From positions 2,232,001 to 2,296,000 of the forward strand of contig NZ_CP155552.1 in NCBI RefSeq assembly GCF_036632915.2: DNA of 64,000 nucleotides, written 5' to 3'. Within the stretch, counting starts at the first letter, position 1, and each line of letters starts with the position of its first letter. Shown one piece after another: positions 27,184 to 35,386 of this stretch. The translations under genes were made by a program, and so were the position numbers. A model generated the notes under the pieces. That model was not told the origin of the DNA, ran no database searches, and was given only the letters and a program-made list of their open reading frames with translations. Source of the stretch: Faecalibacterium taiwanense (GTDB lineage Bacteria; Bacillota; Clostridia; Oscillospirales; Ruminococcaceae).

Positions 27184-28854
27184 TCAGCTCAGCCGGCCGC
27201 TTTCCACCGAGAAGCTGATATCTACCGCAGCCATGGTAGACTTGCGGTGGGAGACCAACAGCACCGTTTTGTCTTTGCACTCTGCCCGCACAGCCTTGAG
27301 GATCACGCCCTCATTCAGGCTGTCCAGATTGGAGGTAGGCTCGTCCAGCAGCAGGAAGGGTGCATCATGCAGGAAGGCACGCGCCACACCGATGCGCTGG
27401 CGCTCGCCGCCGGAAAGTGCACCGCCCAGCTCACCCACCGGGGTATCATAGCCCTTGGGCAGGCTGTGGATAAAGCCGTCCAGCGCAGCCTTTTTGCAGG
27501 CTGCTTCCACCTCTTCCCGGGTGGCATCCCGCTTTGCAATGCGGATGTTGTTCTCAATGGTATCGTCGAACAGCTCGGTCTCCTGCGTCACAAGGCTTTC
27601 CTGTTCGCGCAGGGCGGCGGTGTTCACGCGGCGGATATCCTCTGCGCCAAAGCGGATGCTGCCGCTGGATACATCCCAGAAGCGCATCAGCAGCCGCAGG
27701 AAGGTAGACTTTCCGCTGCCGGAGCGGCCGGTGATGCCCACGATCTTCTTTTCCGGAATGGTCAGGCTCAGGTCATGCAGCACCTCCTCATTGGCATAGG
27801 CAAAGTTCACATGCTCTGCCGCAGCACCTGCAAATGCGGTGTCTGTGCCGTCGGTCACATCGGCGGTGACGGGCTGTTCGTCCAGCAGGTCCAGCACGCG
27901 GTCTGCGCTGGCGAACACCTGCGTCAGGCTGGCACCAAGGTTTGCCAGCGCCACCACCGGGCCAAAGGAGCTGAGGGCCGAAAGGGTGCACACCAGTACG
28001 CCCTCCACGCCCATTTTACCGCTCTGGTAAAGGTTCAGGCTCACACCCAGCACGGCCAGCACCGTGAGCAGGATCAAGGTGTTCGTGATGGCCACGGTCA
28101 GGCCCTCGCGGTATTTCATCGCCTTCTGCTTTTCGCCCAGCATCTCACTGTGGGCCGTGATGCCCTCGGCGCGGGCTGCGGTGTCCTGATACTGCAGGGT
28201 ATCCTTCAGGCCGCGCAGGCTTTCCAGCACATAGCTGTTGGTATCGGCCAGTGCCTGACGGTACTCCCGGGCGGCACGGTCGCCGCGCTTTGCGCTCCAC
28301 ACCGGCAGGGCCACGCCCACCAGCAGATAGCCCGCCAGCAGCACCAGCGCAGGCAGGATGTGCCAGCTGCCCACGAAGCCCGTCATGCCGATGACGCAGA
28401 TGCACGCGATGCAGATGGGCGAAATGGTGTGGGCGTAGAACACCTCCAGCGCCTCGATGTCGGCCGTGATGAGCGAGATCAGGTCGCCGCGGTCACGGCC
28501 TTCCAGCTTTGCAGGGGTCAGACGGCGCAAGGCACCGAACACCTTATCGCGGATCAGGGCCAGCAGCTTGAAGGCGATATAGTGGTTGGATGCCTGCTCT
28601 GCGTAACGCAGAACGCCGCGCAGCAGCGCAAACACCAGAATGCAGGCAAAGGCCGTGCCCACGGTCCTCACCGGGCTTGCAAGCCCCAGCGCACGCAGGA
28701 TGCCAAAGCCGCCGAAGATGGTAATGAAGGTGGCGCAGAAGTGGCCTGCCACCCCCATCACGATCGCTGCCAGCATAACGGGCAGCATGGGCTTTACCAG
28801 TACGATCAGCCGTCCCACAATGGCAAAGGGGCTGCGATGATTGATTTTATTCAT
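27184..28854 (-). CDS. ABC exporter half-transporter, CydC-like
   Basis: 556 residues: six-helix exporter membrane domain (1 to about 320) fused to an ATPase with Walker A GRSGSGKSTF, signature LSGGERQRIGVARAF, Walker B FLLLDEPTSNLD and switch LLVSHRKSTM. The short switch and the HRSPFAIVGRLIVLVKPMLP start resemble the CydC-like half of heterodimeric exporters. CydDC exports cysteine/glutathione, but no cydAB oxidase is present and the organism appears anaerobic, so a different cargo (metal chelate, haem or thiol) is likely. Last gene of a three-gene operon led by the DtxR-like regulator. Confidence 0.82.
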   Translation of the reverse strand: MNKINHRSPFAIVGRLIVLVKPMLPVMLAAIVMGVAGHFCATFITIFGGFGILRALGLASPVRTVGTAFACILVFALLRGVLRYAEQASNHYIAFKLLALIRDKVFGALRRLTPAKLEGRDRGDLISLITADIEALEVFYAHTISPICIACICVIGMTGFVGSWHILPALVLLAGYLLVGVALPVWSAKRGDRAAREYRQALADTNSYVLESLRGLKDTLQYQDTAARAEGITAHSEMLGEKQKAMKYREGLTVAITNTLILLTVLAVLGVSLNLYQSGKMGVEGVLVCTLSALSSFGPVVALANLGASLTQVFASADRVLDLLDEQPVTADVTDGTDTAFAGAAAEHVNFAYANEEVLHDLSLTIPEKKIVGITGRSGSGKSTFLRLLMRFWDVSSGSIRFGAEDIRRVNTAALREQESLVTQETELFDDTIENNIRIAKRDATREEVEAACKKAALDGFIHSLPKGYDTPVGELGGALSGGERQRIGVARAFLHDAPFLLLDEPTSNLDSLNEGVILKAVRAECKDKTVLLVSHRKSTMAAVDISFSVESGRLS

Positions 28855-28856
28855 GA

Positions 28857-30587
28857 TCAGGCATCCTCCTCTTCCAGTGTTTCCAGCTGCCGCTGTGCCA
28901 GATACAGGCGGCTGTAAGCCCCCTGCCGGGCCAGCAATTCGGCGTGGGTGCCCTGCTCGATCACACGGCCATTGCTCATTGCATAGATGCAGTCGCTGTG
29001 CACCACGTTTGCCAGACGGTGCGAAATGAGGATGATCGTCTTTTTTCCGGCCAGACTGTGGATGGCCTGCATGATGTCGTTCTCGCTCTCGGCATCCACG
29101 TTGGAGGTAGCCTCGTCGAAGAGGTAGATGGGCGTATCATGCAGCAGGGCCCGCGCCATGGCAAGGCGCTGGCGCTGGCCGCCGGAAAGATTGCTGCCGC
29201 CCTCATGCAGAGCGGTCTGCAGGCCGTTCTGGCTGCGGCAGAAATCGGCCAGATTCACCTGTTCCAATGCCGCCCAGAGCTGTGCCTCGTCCGCGTCCGG
29301 CTTTGCCATGCGCAGGTTGCTCTCCACCGTACCCTTGAAGATGGCGGCGTTGTGGGGCACCAGTGTCAGGGTGCGCAGACGCTGTTCCTGCTGCAGCTCC
29401 TGCACCGGCACGCCGCCCAGCGTCACGCTGCCGGTATAGCCGGTGCGGCTGCCGGACAGCAGCGCCGCAATGGTGCTTTTGCCGCAGCCGCTCTCACCCA
29501 CCAGCGAGACAAAGCTGCCCTGCGGAATGGTAAAGGAGACATCGTTCAGGATGGTGCGGTCCTTCTCGTAGCCAAAGGTGACATGCTCAAGCTTCAGAGT
29601 CGTATTCTCTCCGGGCACGCGGTCACCATCGGCAGGCTCTTCCGCTGCCAGAAGCTTGAAGATCTTCTCTGCCGAAGCGGCACCGTTCATGGCAATGTGG
29701 AAGTAGCTGCCCAGCAGCCGCAGCGGCAGGAAAAAGTCCGCCGCCAGCAGCACGATGGTCAATGTGGCGGTCAGGGTCAGCCGGCCTGCCGCAAATGCAG
29801 CCACCGCGCTGATGATGCCAAGGCCCGCACCGCCGTAAGCCATCAGGTCCATCAGTGTCACCGAGTTCAGCTGCATGGTGAGCACCTTCATGGTGATCTT
29901 GCGGAAGCGCTCGGCCTGCGCGTTCATCTGCTCGTGCTTCCAGCCGTCGGCCTGATAAATTTTCAGGGTGGTCAGGCCCTGAATGTTCTCAAGGAAGCTG
30001 TCGCCAAGGGTGGTGTATTCGCCCCAGTAGTTCGCCAGCAGCTTTTTGGCAAACTTCTGCACTGCCACAATGGACATGGGGATCAGCGGCACGCAGCACA
30101 GCAGGATGATGGCCGACCGTGCGTGCACACCCACCAGCAGCACAAACAGGGTAACGGGTGCCAGCAGGCTGTAAAACAGCTGCGGCAGATATTTTGCAAA
30201 GTAGGTGTCGATCTGCTCCACACCTTCGCTGGCCAGCATCACCACCTCGCTGGTGGCCGCCGTCTCGGTGTAGTTGGGGCCAAGGCGGGCAAGCTTTGCG
30301 TAGATGCTGCTGCGCAGGGTGCGCTTGACATCCTTGGAAGCCTGATCGCTCATGGCCGATGCCAGCATGGTAAAGGCAAAGCGCATGGGCACCGTGGCAA
30401 GGCAGAGCACAAGGTTCTGCCACAGCTGTGCACTGGTCAGGCTGCCCGCAAAGGCTGCGCCCACCAGCTGGGCAATGGCCCGCACAAAGATCACGTTGCA
30501 CAGCATCCCCAGCCATTGGAAAGCCACATTGGCTCCCACATAGCGCAGTGCACCGCGGTCAAAGGACAGCAATTTTTTATTGATCAC
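28857..30587 (-). CDS. ABC exporter half-transporter, CydD-like
   Basis: 576 residues: exporter membrane domain and ATPase with Walker A GESGCGKSTI, signature LSGGQRQRLAMARAL, Walker B IYLFDEATSNVD and switch ILISHRLANV. It starts with GTG overlapping the stop of the DtxR-like gene (GTGA) and ends two bases before the CydC-like gene, so the three are tightly coupled. The two halves probably form a heterodimer with both sites near-consensus. Control by the upstream GTTAG box suggests that it belongs to the metal regulon. Confidence 0.85.
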   Translation of the reverse strand: MINKKLLSFDRGALRYVGANVAFQWLGMLCNVIFVRAIAQLVGAAFAGSLTSAQLWQNLVLCLATVPMRFAFTMLASAMSDQASKDVKRTLRSSIYAKLARLGPNYTETAATSEVVMLASEGVEQIDTYFAKYLPQLFYSLLAPVTLFVLLVGVHARSAIILLCCVPLIPMSIVAVQKFAKKLLANYWGEYTTLGDSFLENIQGLTTLKIYQADGWKHEQMNAQAERFRKITMKVLTMQLNSVTLMDLMAYGGAGLGIISAVAAFAAGRLTLTATLTIVLLAADFFLPLRLLGSYFHIAMNGAASAEKIFKLLAAEEPADGDRVPGENTTLKLEHVTFGYEKDRTILNDVSFTIPQGSFVSLVGESGCGKSTIAALLSGSRTGYTGSVTLGGVPVQELQQEQRLRTLTLVPHNAAIFKGTVESNLRMAKPDADEAQLWAALEQVNLADFCRSQNGLQTALHEGGSNLSGGQRQRLAMARALLHDTPIYLFDEATSNVDAESENDIMQAIHSLAGKKTIILISHRLANVVHSDCIYAMSNGRVIEQGTHAELLARQGAYSRLYLAQRQLETLEEEDA

Positions 30588-30988
30588 TGGGCTTTCTCCG
30601 TTTCTGCTTTTTCTGCATCACTGCCAAACAGACGCTCATATTCGCCGGTAAAGATGCGCTCCGGCAGTGCACTGGTCATGGCAAGGGCAGCGGTAAAGCG
30701 CTCTTCTTCGCTCAGCGGCTCACCGACCGGCGGGAAATGGGTCAGGATCGTTTTCAGCTCCCGATCCACCTGTTTTGCCACCCAGATGCCCCGGTCTGTC
30801 ATATAGATCTTGCCGTAGTGCTCCTTTACGATCATGCCGCGCTCCATGAGCAGATTCATGATACGCACCACCGAGGGCTTGGTCACGCCAAGCTTTTCGG
30901 CAATGCTGCGGGAGCTGATATCCAGATGGGTCTGTGAGACTTCGTAGATCGCCAGCAGATAGCGCAGATGCGCCGACGTCAGTTCCAT
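30584..30988 (-). CDS. DtxR/MntR-like transcriptional regulator
   Basis: 134 residues from ATG 30988 (AGAGAG upstream; the in-frame GTG at 30997 is too close to it). Winged helix LRYLLAIYEVSQ, SRSIAEKLGVTKPSVVRIMNLLMERG, GKIYMTDRG matches the DtxR N-terminal domain; a short helical dimerisation part follows and there is no SH3-like third domain, as in MntR. By eye the usual metal-ligand cluster (E-x2-E-H type in the second domain) reads ERFTAALAMTS, so the canonical ligands look lost. It heads the operon with the two ABC exporter genes and has a GTTAG-type box just upstream. Confidence 0.78.
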   Translation of the reverse strand: MELTSAHLRYLLAIYEVSQTHLDISSRSIAEKLGVTKPSVVRIMNLLMERGMIVKEHYGKIYMTDRGIWVAKQVDRELKTILTHFPPVGEPLSEEERFTAALAMTSALPERIFTGEYERLFGSDAEKAETEKAQ

Positions 30989-31023
30989 GCCGATCACTCT
31001 CTTGTTCTGATAGATTTTCCAAT

Positions 31024-31039
31024 GTTATCCAAAGCTAAC
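31024..31039 (-). promoter_or_regulatory. GTTAG-N6-CTAAC-type operator upstream of the DtxR-like operon
   Basis: On the minus strand it reads GTTAG-CTTTGG-ATAAC, one mismatch from the perfect inverted repeats near 35148 and 35234. It is 35 bases upstream of the regulator start, where an operator is expected; the core promoter there is not clear. Confidence 0.65.
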
Positions 31040-31055
31040 TTTTTGTTTCTGAAAA

Positions 31056-31090
31056 AAGGGCGCGAGCCGAAACTTCCAGCCCGCGCCCTT
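31056..31090 (-). terminator. Terminator of the feo operon
   Basis: On the minus strand AAGGGCGCG pairs with CGCGCCCTT and is followed by TTTTTCAG. It lies 18 bases after the stop of the FeoB-associated gene. Confidence 0.88.
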
Positions 31091-31108
31091 TGCGGATCAT
31101 TTCAATGC

Positions 31109-31291
31109 TCAGTGACAGCCGCTGCAACCGCTGCAGCTGCCATTGCAGCCGCCTTCGCCGCAGCCGCTGCACCCACTGCAGCCGCCGCCATGCTTGTGGG
31201 AGTGCCATGTGATCCAGCCCACACCGCCAAACACGATGACTGCCACAATGATCGTGGGCAGATTAAAATTTGCAGCGAGGAATTCCATCAT
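31109..31291 (-). CDS. FeoB-associated Cys-rich membrane peptide
   Basis: 60 residues from ATG 31291 (AAAGGG ten bases upstream; the longer frame to a TTG at 31315 includes that site). One membrane helix (TIIVAVIVFGGVGWITWHSH) is followed by a cytoplasmic or extracellular tail of about 25 residues with His-x-His and a run of Cys-Ser-Gly-Cys repeats. This matches the FeoB-associated Cys-rich family (PF12669 type), thought to assist Fe2+ transfer. It follows feoB by 33 bases as last gene of the operon. Confidence 0.85.
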   Translation of the reverse strand: MMEFLAANFNLPTIIVAVIVFGGVGWITWHSHKHGGGCSGCSGCGEGGCNGSCSGCSGCH

Positions 31292-31324
31292 ACAAAACAC
31301 GCCCTTTCCGTGCAAAGCGTTCTT

Positions 31325-33511
31325 TTAGATCTTGGAGATGTCGATTTTGACCTCGTTGTCGCCAACATACTTGTTGGGACGGACCAGCAGGTAGATGAAG
31401 CCAACCAGAACAACAGCAGCCACGATGGTGAAGAAGTTGAAGCCGACCTCACCAGTGATCAGGCCGCCCAGCTGGTACACCACCAGAGCGGCGCAGTAAG
31501 CCAGAGCGCACATATAACCAATGGCGATGGCGGTCCACTTGCCGTTGTTCATCTCGCGCTTGATGGCGCCCATAGCAGCGAAGCAGGGAGCGCACAGCAG
31601 GTTGAAGATCATGAAGGCGTAAGCCGACAGAGCGGTGTAGTCCTGCGCAACAGCAGCCCAGATCTCATCGCCGTTCTCAGACAGCTCGCCGCCGAAGTGA
31701 TACAGAACACCGAAGGTACCAACCACGTTCTCCTTTGCGATCAGGCCGGAGACGGAAGCGACAGTTGCACGCCAGTTGCCGAAGCCCAGAGGTGCAAAGA
31801 TCCATGCGACCTTGGTAGCGATCGCAGCCAGCACGGAGTTGTCCTGATCCTCGACCATGCCGAAGACACCGTTCTCGAAGCCGAAGCCCTGCAGGAACCA
31901 CAGCACAACGGTAGCGGCCAGAATGACGGAGCCTGCGCGCTTGATGAAGGACCAGCCGCGCTCCCAGGTTGCACGGAACACGTTGCCCCATGCAGGCACA
32001 TGGTATGCGGGCAGCTCCATCACGAAGGGAGCGGGATCACCTGCGAAGAGCTTGGTCTTCTTCAGGATCACGCCGGAGCAGATGATGGCAGCCATGCCAA
32101 TGAAGTAAGCAGAGACAGCCACCAGAGAAGAACCGCCGAACATCGCACCTGCGATGAGGCCGATGATGGGCATCTTTGCGCCGCAGGGGATGAAGCAGGT
32201 GGTCATGATGGTCATGCGGCGGTCACGCTCGTTCTCGATGGTACGGGAAGCCATAACACCGGGCACGCCGCAGCCGGTACCGACCAGCACGGGGATGAAG
32301 CTTTTACCGGACAGGCCGAACTTGCGGAAGATACGGTCCATGATGAAGGCGACACGGGACATATAGCCCACATCCTCCAGAATGGACAGCAGGAAGAACA
32401 GCACCAGCATCTGGGGAACGAAGCCCAGAACTGCGCCGACACCGGCAACGATGCCGTCCATGATCAGGCCGTACAGCCAGCCTGCCACGCCGATGCTCTC
32501 CAGCAAGCCGCCCAGAGCACCCGGCACGATCTCAGCGAACAGGACATCGTTGGTCCAGTCGGTGGCAAAGGTACCAATGGCCCAGCCGCCGTCTGCAATG
32601 GAGGTGCCCATGGACAGGGAGTACATCAGGAACATGACCAGTGCGAAGATGGGCAGAGCCAGAATACGGTTGGTCACGATCTGGTCGATCTTATCGGAAA
32701 CGGTCAGGTGCTCCACGCGGGCCTTTTTCTTAACAGCTTTGCCCACGACGGTGTTGATATATGCATAGCGCTGGTTGGTGATGATGCTCTCAGCGTCATC
32801 GTCCATCTCAGCTTCGCAGTCCTTGATGTGCTGGTCGATGTGGTCGGTCAGGCTCTTGTCGAGCTTCAGCTCGTCCATGACCTTCTCGTCGCGCTCGAAC
32901 AGCTTGACGGCATACCAGCGCAGGAAGCGGTCATCCACCTTGCCCTGAATGGACTCTTCGATGTGGGCAATGGCGTGCTCCACGCTGCCGGTGAACACAT
33001 GGGGCAGCTCAGCAGCCTTGGTAGCCTTTGCAGCAGCCACAGCAGCCTTTGCAGCAGCCTCGGTGCCCTCGCCCTTCAGTGCGCTGATCTCCACCGCCTG
33101 ACAGCCCAGCTCTGCGCTCAGCTTCTTCAGGTCGATCTTATCACCGTTCTTGCGCACCAGATCGATCATGTTCACAGCCATGACCACCGGGATGCCCAGC
33201 TCGATCAGCTGGGTGGTCAGGTACAGGTTACGCTCAATGTTGGTACCATCGATGATGTTCAGGATGGCATCGGGCTTCTCCTTGACCAGATAAGTACGGG
33301 AAACCACTTCTTCCAGCGTGTACGGAGACAGCGAGTAGATACCGGGCAGGTCCTGAATGATAACATCCTTATCGCCCTTCAGCTTGCCTTCCTTCTTTTC
33401 CACCGTAACGCCGGGCCAGTTGCCGACATACTGGTTGGAGCCGGTCAGATTGTTGAACAGGGTCGTTTTACCGCAGTTCGGGTTGCCGGCAAGTGCAATT
33501 TTAATGCTCAT
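31325..33511 (-). CDS. feoB: Ferrous iron transport protein B
   Basis: 728 residues. The N-terminal G domain has G1 GNPNCGKTT (8-16), the switch region NWPGVTVEKKEG, G3 DLPG and G4 NMID. A helical GDI-like spacer follows, then the Gate-core-Gate membrane domain with PCGAKMPIIG and FIPVLVGTGCGVPG segments that carry conserved Cys residues. Full-length for the Firmicute type. It imports Fe2+ across the membrane. GAGG precedes ATG 33511. The operon order feoA-feoA-feoB-Cys-rich peptide is common in Clostridia. Confidence 0.96.
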   Translation of the reverse strand: MSIKIALAGNPNCGKTTLFNNLTGSNQYVGNWPGVTVEKKEGKLKGDKDVIIQDLPGIYSLSPYTLEEVVSRTYLVKEKPDAILNIIDGTNIERNLYLTTQLIELGIPVVMAVNMIDLVRKNGDKIDLKKLSAELGCQAVEISALKGEGTEAAAKAAVAAAKATKAAELPHVFTGSVEHAIAHIEESIQGKVDDRFLRWYAVKLFERDEKVMDELKLDKSLTDHIDQHIKDCEAEMDDDAESIITNQRYAYINTVVGKAVKKKARVEHLTVSDKIDQIVTNRILALPIFALVMFLMYSLSMGTSIADGGWAIGTFATDWTNDVLFAEIVPGALGGLLESIGVAGWLYGLIMDGIVAGVGAVLGFVPQMLVLFFLLSILEDVGYMSRVAFIMDRIFRKFGLSGKSFIPVLVGTGCGVPGVMASRTIENERDRRMTIMTTCFIPCGAKMPIIGLIAGAMFGGSSLVAVSAYFIGMAAIICSGVILKKTKLFAGDPAPFVMELPAYHVPAWGNVFRATWERGWSFIKRAGSVILAATVVLWFLQGFGFENGVFGMVEDQDNSVLAAIATKVAWIFAPLGFGNWRATVASVSGLIAKENVVGTFGVLYHFGGELSENGDEIWAAVAQDYTALSAYAFMIFNLLCAPCFAAMGAIKREMNNGKWTAIAIGYMCALAYCAALVVYQLGGLITGEVGFNFFTIVAAVVLVGFIYLLVRPNKYVGDNEVKIDISKI

Positions 33512-33536
33512 TGCTTAATCCTTCCTCCCTTTGGGA

Positions 33537-33758
33537 TCAGACTACTTCGATCATTTCAGCATCGGCCTTGCGCACGCTCAGCTCGTAGTTGCGCACGGTC
33601 AGCTCCATGGGGTCACCCAGAGGTGCCACCTTACGGACATAGATCTCAACACCCTTGGTGATGCCCATGTCCATGATGCGGCGCTTGACCGGGCCTTCAC
33701 CGTGCAGCTTTGCCACAGTAGCAGTCTCGCCGACCTTTACGTCTTTCAGAGTTTTCAT
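33537..33758 (-). CDS. feoA: Ferrous iron transport protein A (second copy in operon)
   Basis: 73 residues starting MKTLKDVKVGETATVAKLHG. The SH3-like FeoA fold has GPVKRRIMDMGITKGVEIYV and PLGDPMELTVRNYELSVRK, the family hallmark. AGGAGG lies nine bases before ATG 33758; the longer open frame upstream has no FeoA similarity. It probably binds or regulates FeoB in the cytoplasm. It is 25 bases from feoB. Confidence 0.92.
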   Translation of the reverse strand: MKTLKDVKVGETATVAKLHGEGPVKRRIMDMGITKGVEIYVRKVAPLGDPMELTVRNYELSVRKADAEMIEVV

Positions 33759-33840
33759 ACTTAACCATCCTCCTCTGCTTGTCTTTATAGAGAGACTATT
33801 CCAGTTTCGGAGCAGCTCCCAAACAGCGCCGGGGCACTGT

Positions 33841-34056
33841 TCAGCCAATCATGATACGGTTTGCCATGGTCTTGTCTAGCGCGATGCGGCTCTCCTTGAC
33901 CTGAATGATCAGGTTGCCTGCGATCTCGTTGACGACCGTTACCTCACTGTCCACCACAAAACCCAGCTCTGCCAGATGCAGCCGGATCTCGTCCTTGCCG
34001 GTGATCTTTTTGATGGTGACGGTCTCCCCTGCTTTTGCCATTGTCAAAGGCATCAT
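33841..34056 (-). CDS. feoA: FeoA-like SH3 protein (first gene of feo operon)
   Basis: 71 residues from ATG 34056 (a second ATG follows directly). MPLTMAKAGETVTIKKITG and RLHLAELGFVVDSEVTVVNE match FeoA, but it lacks the PLGDP loop found in the second copy and instead has AGNLIIQVKESRIALDK. Tandem FeoA proteins are common in Clostridia; the two copies may have different contacts on FeoB. The start is chosen by GGGAAG upstream; the frame to 34113 crosses the promoter region. Confidence 0.88.
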   Translation of the reverse strand: MMPLTMAKAGETVTIKKITGKDEIRLHLAELGFVVDSEVTVVNEIAGNLIIQVKESRIALDKTMANRIMIG

Positions 34057-34098
34057 ACTTCCGCTTCCCTTCCTGTTTGAATCTGGGATATCGCTGCG

Positions 34099-34192
34099 GT
34101 TAGTCAGCCGCAACTACCAACGTGGATAGTTTACGCTCACTAACCTTTTATGTCAATAGTTTTTTCACAATTAAAAGTTAGTTCATATGAAC
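34099..34192 (-). promoter_or_regulatory. feo promoter with three GTTAG-type boxes
   Basis: On the minus strand the -35 TTGACA (complement of 34151-34156) and -10 TAAACT (complement of 34128-34133) are 17 bases apart. Three 16-bp degenerate inverted repeats surround it. One at 34129-34144 (GTTAG-TGAGCG-TAAAC read on the minus strand) covers the -10 and spacer. One at 34099-34114 (GTTAG-TCAGCC-GCAAC on plus) lies just downstream of the start site. One at 34177-34192 (GTTAG-TTCATA-TGAAC on plus) lies upstream of the -35. A fourth, weaker one is at 34268-34283 (GTTAG-CCATTG-TTTAC). The layout predicts metal-dependent repression. Confidence 0.72.
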
Positions 34193-34371
34193 AAACAATT
34201 TTTCTGCCCGATTTTTTCCGTTTTTTCACCACAATCAACAACAACTAACTCAAATTATTGAATCAAAGTTAGCCATTGTTTACATTTTCTTGTTCTTTTT
34301 TGGCTGCATCTTGTAAACTATCACAAAGCTTTTTCTCTGCCCTGCTGTGCTCTTTTGCTGCAAATGACACA

Positions 34372-34408
34372 GCCGCGCGGTACAGTGGTCAGTCTGCACC
34401 GCGCGGCC
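34372..34408 (-). terminator. GC-rich hairpin after the DUF3793 gene
   Basis: CCGCGCGGT pairs with ACCGCGCGG. It is about 95 bases beyond the DUF3793 stop; no T run follows, so terminator function is uncertain. A further small hairpin lies at about 34434-34465. No credible gene occupies 34284-34501. Confidence 0.4.
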
Positions 34409-34501
34409 GCGTGTCAAAAGGAGGATTTCTTTCCTGCCAGTGCGTGGACACCAGCAGGTGCCAGGATAAAAAGAGAGTATTTGAAAAGAGAATGACAAAT
34501 T

Positions 34502-35086
34502 TTAAGCCGCCACGGCAAGGCGGAGAATCGGTGTTCCGCTGTGGAACAGCCGCAGATAGACTGCTGTGCACTTGCTCAGCTGGTCAAAGTGCTTCTGCGC
34601 TGCATCCGGGTCGCCATAGGACTTCCAGCAGCCGCAGCAGGTAAAGTTCTTGCCGCGGTTCTCGATAAAGCCCACAACATCGCCCAGAGGATAGCCAAGG
34701 AACACCCCGATCTCATGCGGAAATTCTGCCGAACAGCACAGCTTGCGGGAAAGCTGAGTGAGCATATTGCCCACATCCGGTGCTTCGCCCGCTTCCGGCA
34801 GGCGGTAGCCCTCCTGCCGCAGAAAGCTCTGCACCTTTTCATCTGCCAGCACGGCAGCCAGCCTACTTTCGCGGTAGACATACACAAGATACCGGTGGTT
34901 GAGCACGCAGCCCTTGAGCACCCGCACACGCAGGCCCTTGGGGTTCAGCTGAGTGTTCCAGTTTTTCACCCGGCGCGCAAGGTCGGCGCAGTCGCGGGTC
35001 TCATAGCGGAACAGGCCTGCCGGTTTCAGGCTTGCCAGCACCGGGGCACACTGTTCGATCATGACCGTTTCAAAATTACGCTCCAT
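34502..35086 (-). CDS. DUF3793 family protein
   Basis: 194 residues. The conserved C-terminal block HEIGVFLGYPLGDVVGFIEN...CCGCWKSYGDPDAAQKHFDQLSKC (given in two parts) is diagnostic of DUF3793, with Cys residues that might bind metal. No signal peptide or membrane helix. Function unknown; in gut Clostridia such genes are often near feo, flavodoxin or other iron-limitation genes. Here two perfect GTTAG-N6-CTAAC boxes precede it, which ties it to the same regulon as feo and the ABC exporter. Confidence 0.85.
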   Translation of the reverse strand: MERNFETVMIEQCAPVLASLKPAGLFRYETRDCADLARRVKNWNTQLNPKGLRVRVLKGCVLNHRYLVYVYRESRLAAVLADEKVQSFLRQEGYRLPEAGEAPDVGNMLTQLSRKLCCSAEFPHEIGVFLGYPLGDVVGFIENRGKNFTCCGCWKSYGDPDAAQKHFDQLSKCTAVYLRLFHSGTPILRLAVAA

Positions 35087-35147
35087 GTCTGCGCCCTCCC
35101 GCCTTGTTTCTCCGGGCTATTGTTCCCCGGATGCGCCGTGGTTATGA

Positions 35148-35163
35148 GTTAGATATTTCTAAC
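35148..35163. promoter_or_regulatory. Perfect GTTAG-N6-CTAAC box in the DUF3793 leader
   Basis: GTTAGATATTTCTAAC, 62 bases upstream of the DUF3793 start and about 90 bases downstream of its predicted transcription start. Its inner sequence is nearly the same as in the second box at 35234. Confidence 0.7.
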
Positions 35164-35233
35164 CCCGATTCCAAAAAAGAAGCAGCTTTGCGCGGAGCAT
35201 TCAAGGCTTCGGCCTGCCGATCTGTTTCTTGTG

Positions 35234-35286
35234 GTTAGTTATTTCTAACGTGACTGTATCTTACCACAGCGGTGGGCCGTTGTCAA
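35234..35286 (-). promoter_or_regulatory. DUF3793 promoter with adjacent GTTAG box
   Basis: On the minus strand TTGACA (complement of 35281-35286), 17-base spacer and TAAGAT (complement of 35258-35263). The perfect box GTTAGTTATTTCTAAC (35234-35249) begins right at the expected start site, a repressor position. Confidence 0.75.
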
Positions 35287-35372
35287 CACTTTTCTTGAAA
35301 AAAGTTATTCGTGGCAAACCGCAGTTTTCTCCGCCTCGCTTTTTGTGCATTCTACCGTTTTGAGATACGGTA

Positions 35373-35381
35373 TGGTATAAT
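35373..35381 (+). promoter_or_regulatory. Extended -10 promoter for the uridine-kinase-like gene
   Basis: TGGTATAAT fits the extended -10 consensus; no clear -35. The transcript would carry A-family repeat copy 5 in its 5' UTR. Confidence 0.5.
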
Positions 35382-35386
35382 AAGGA

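Noticed and set aside
30968-33661. An 897-codon open frame opposite feoB
   Set aside because: Antisense shadow of feoB and its neighbours, His/Gln/Asp-rich low-complexity translation, no motif.
34280-34498. 72-codon minus-strand frame between feo and DUF3793
   Set aside because: Composition and lack of a ribosome-binding site do not support a gene; it covers a strong hairpin and promoter sequences.
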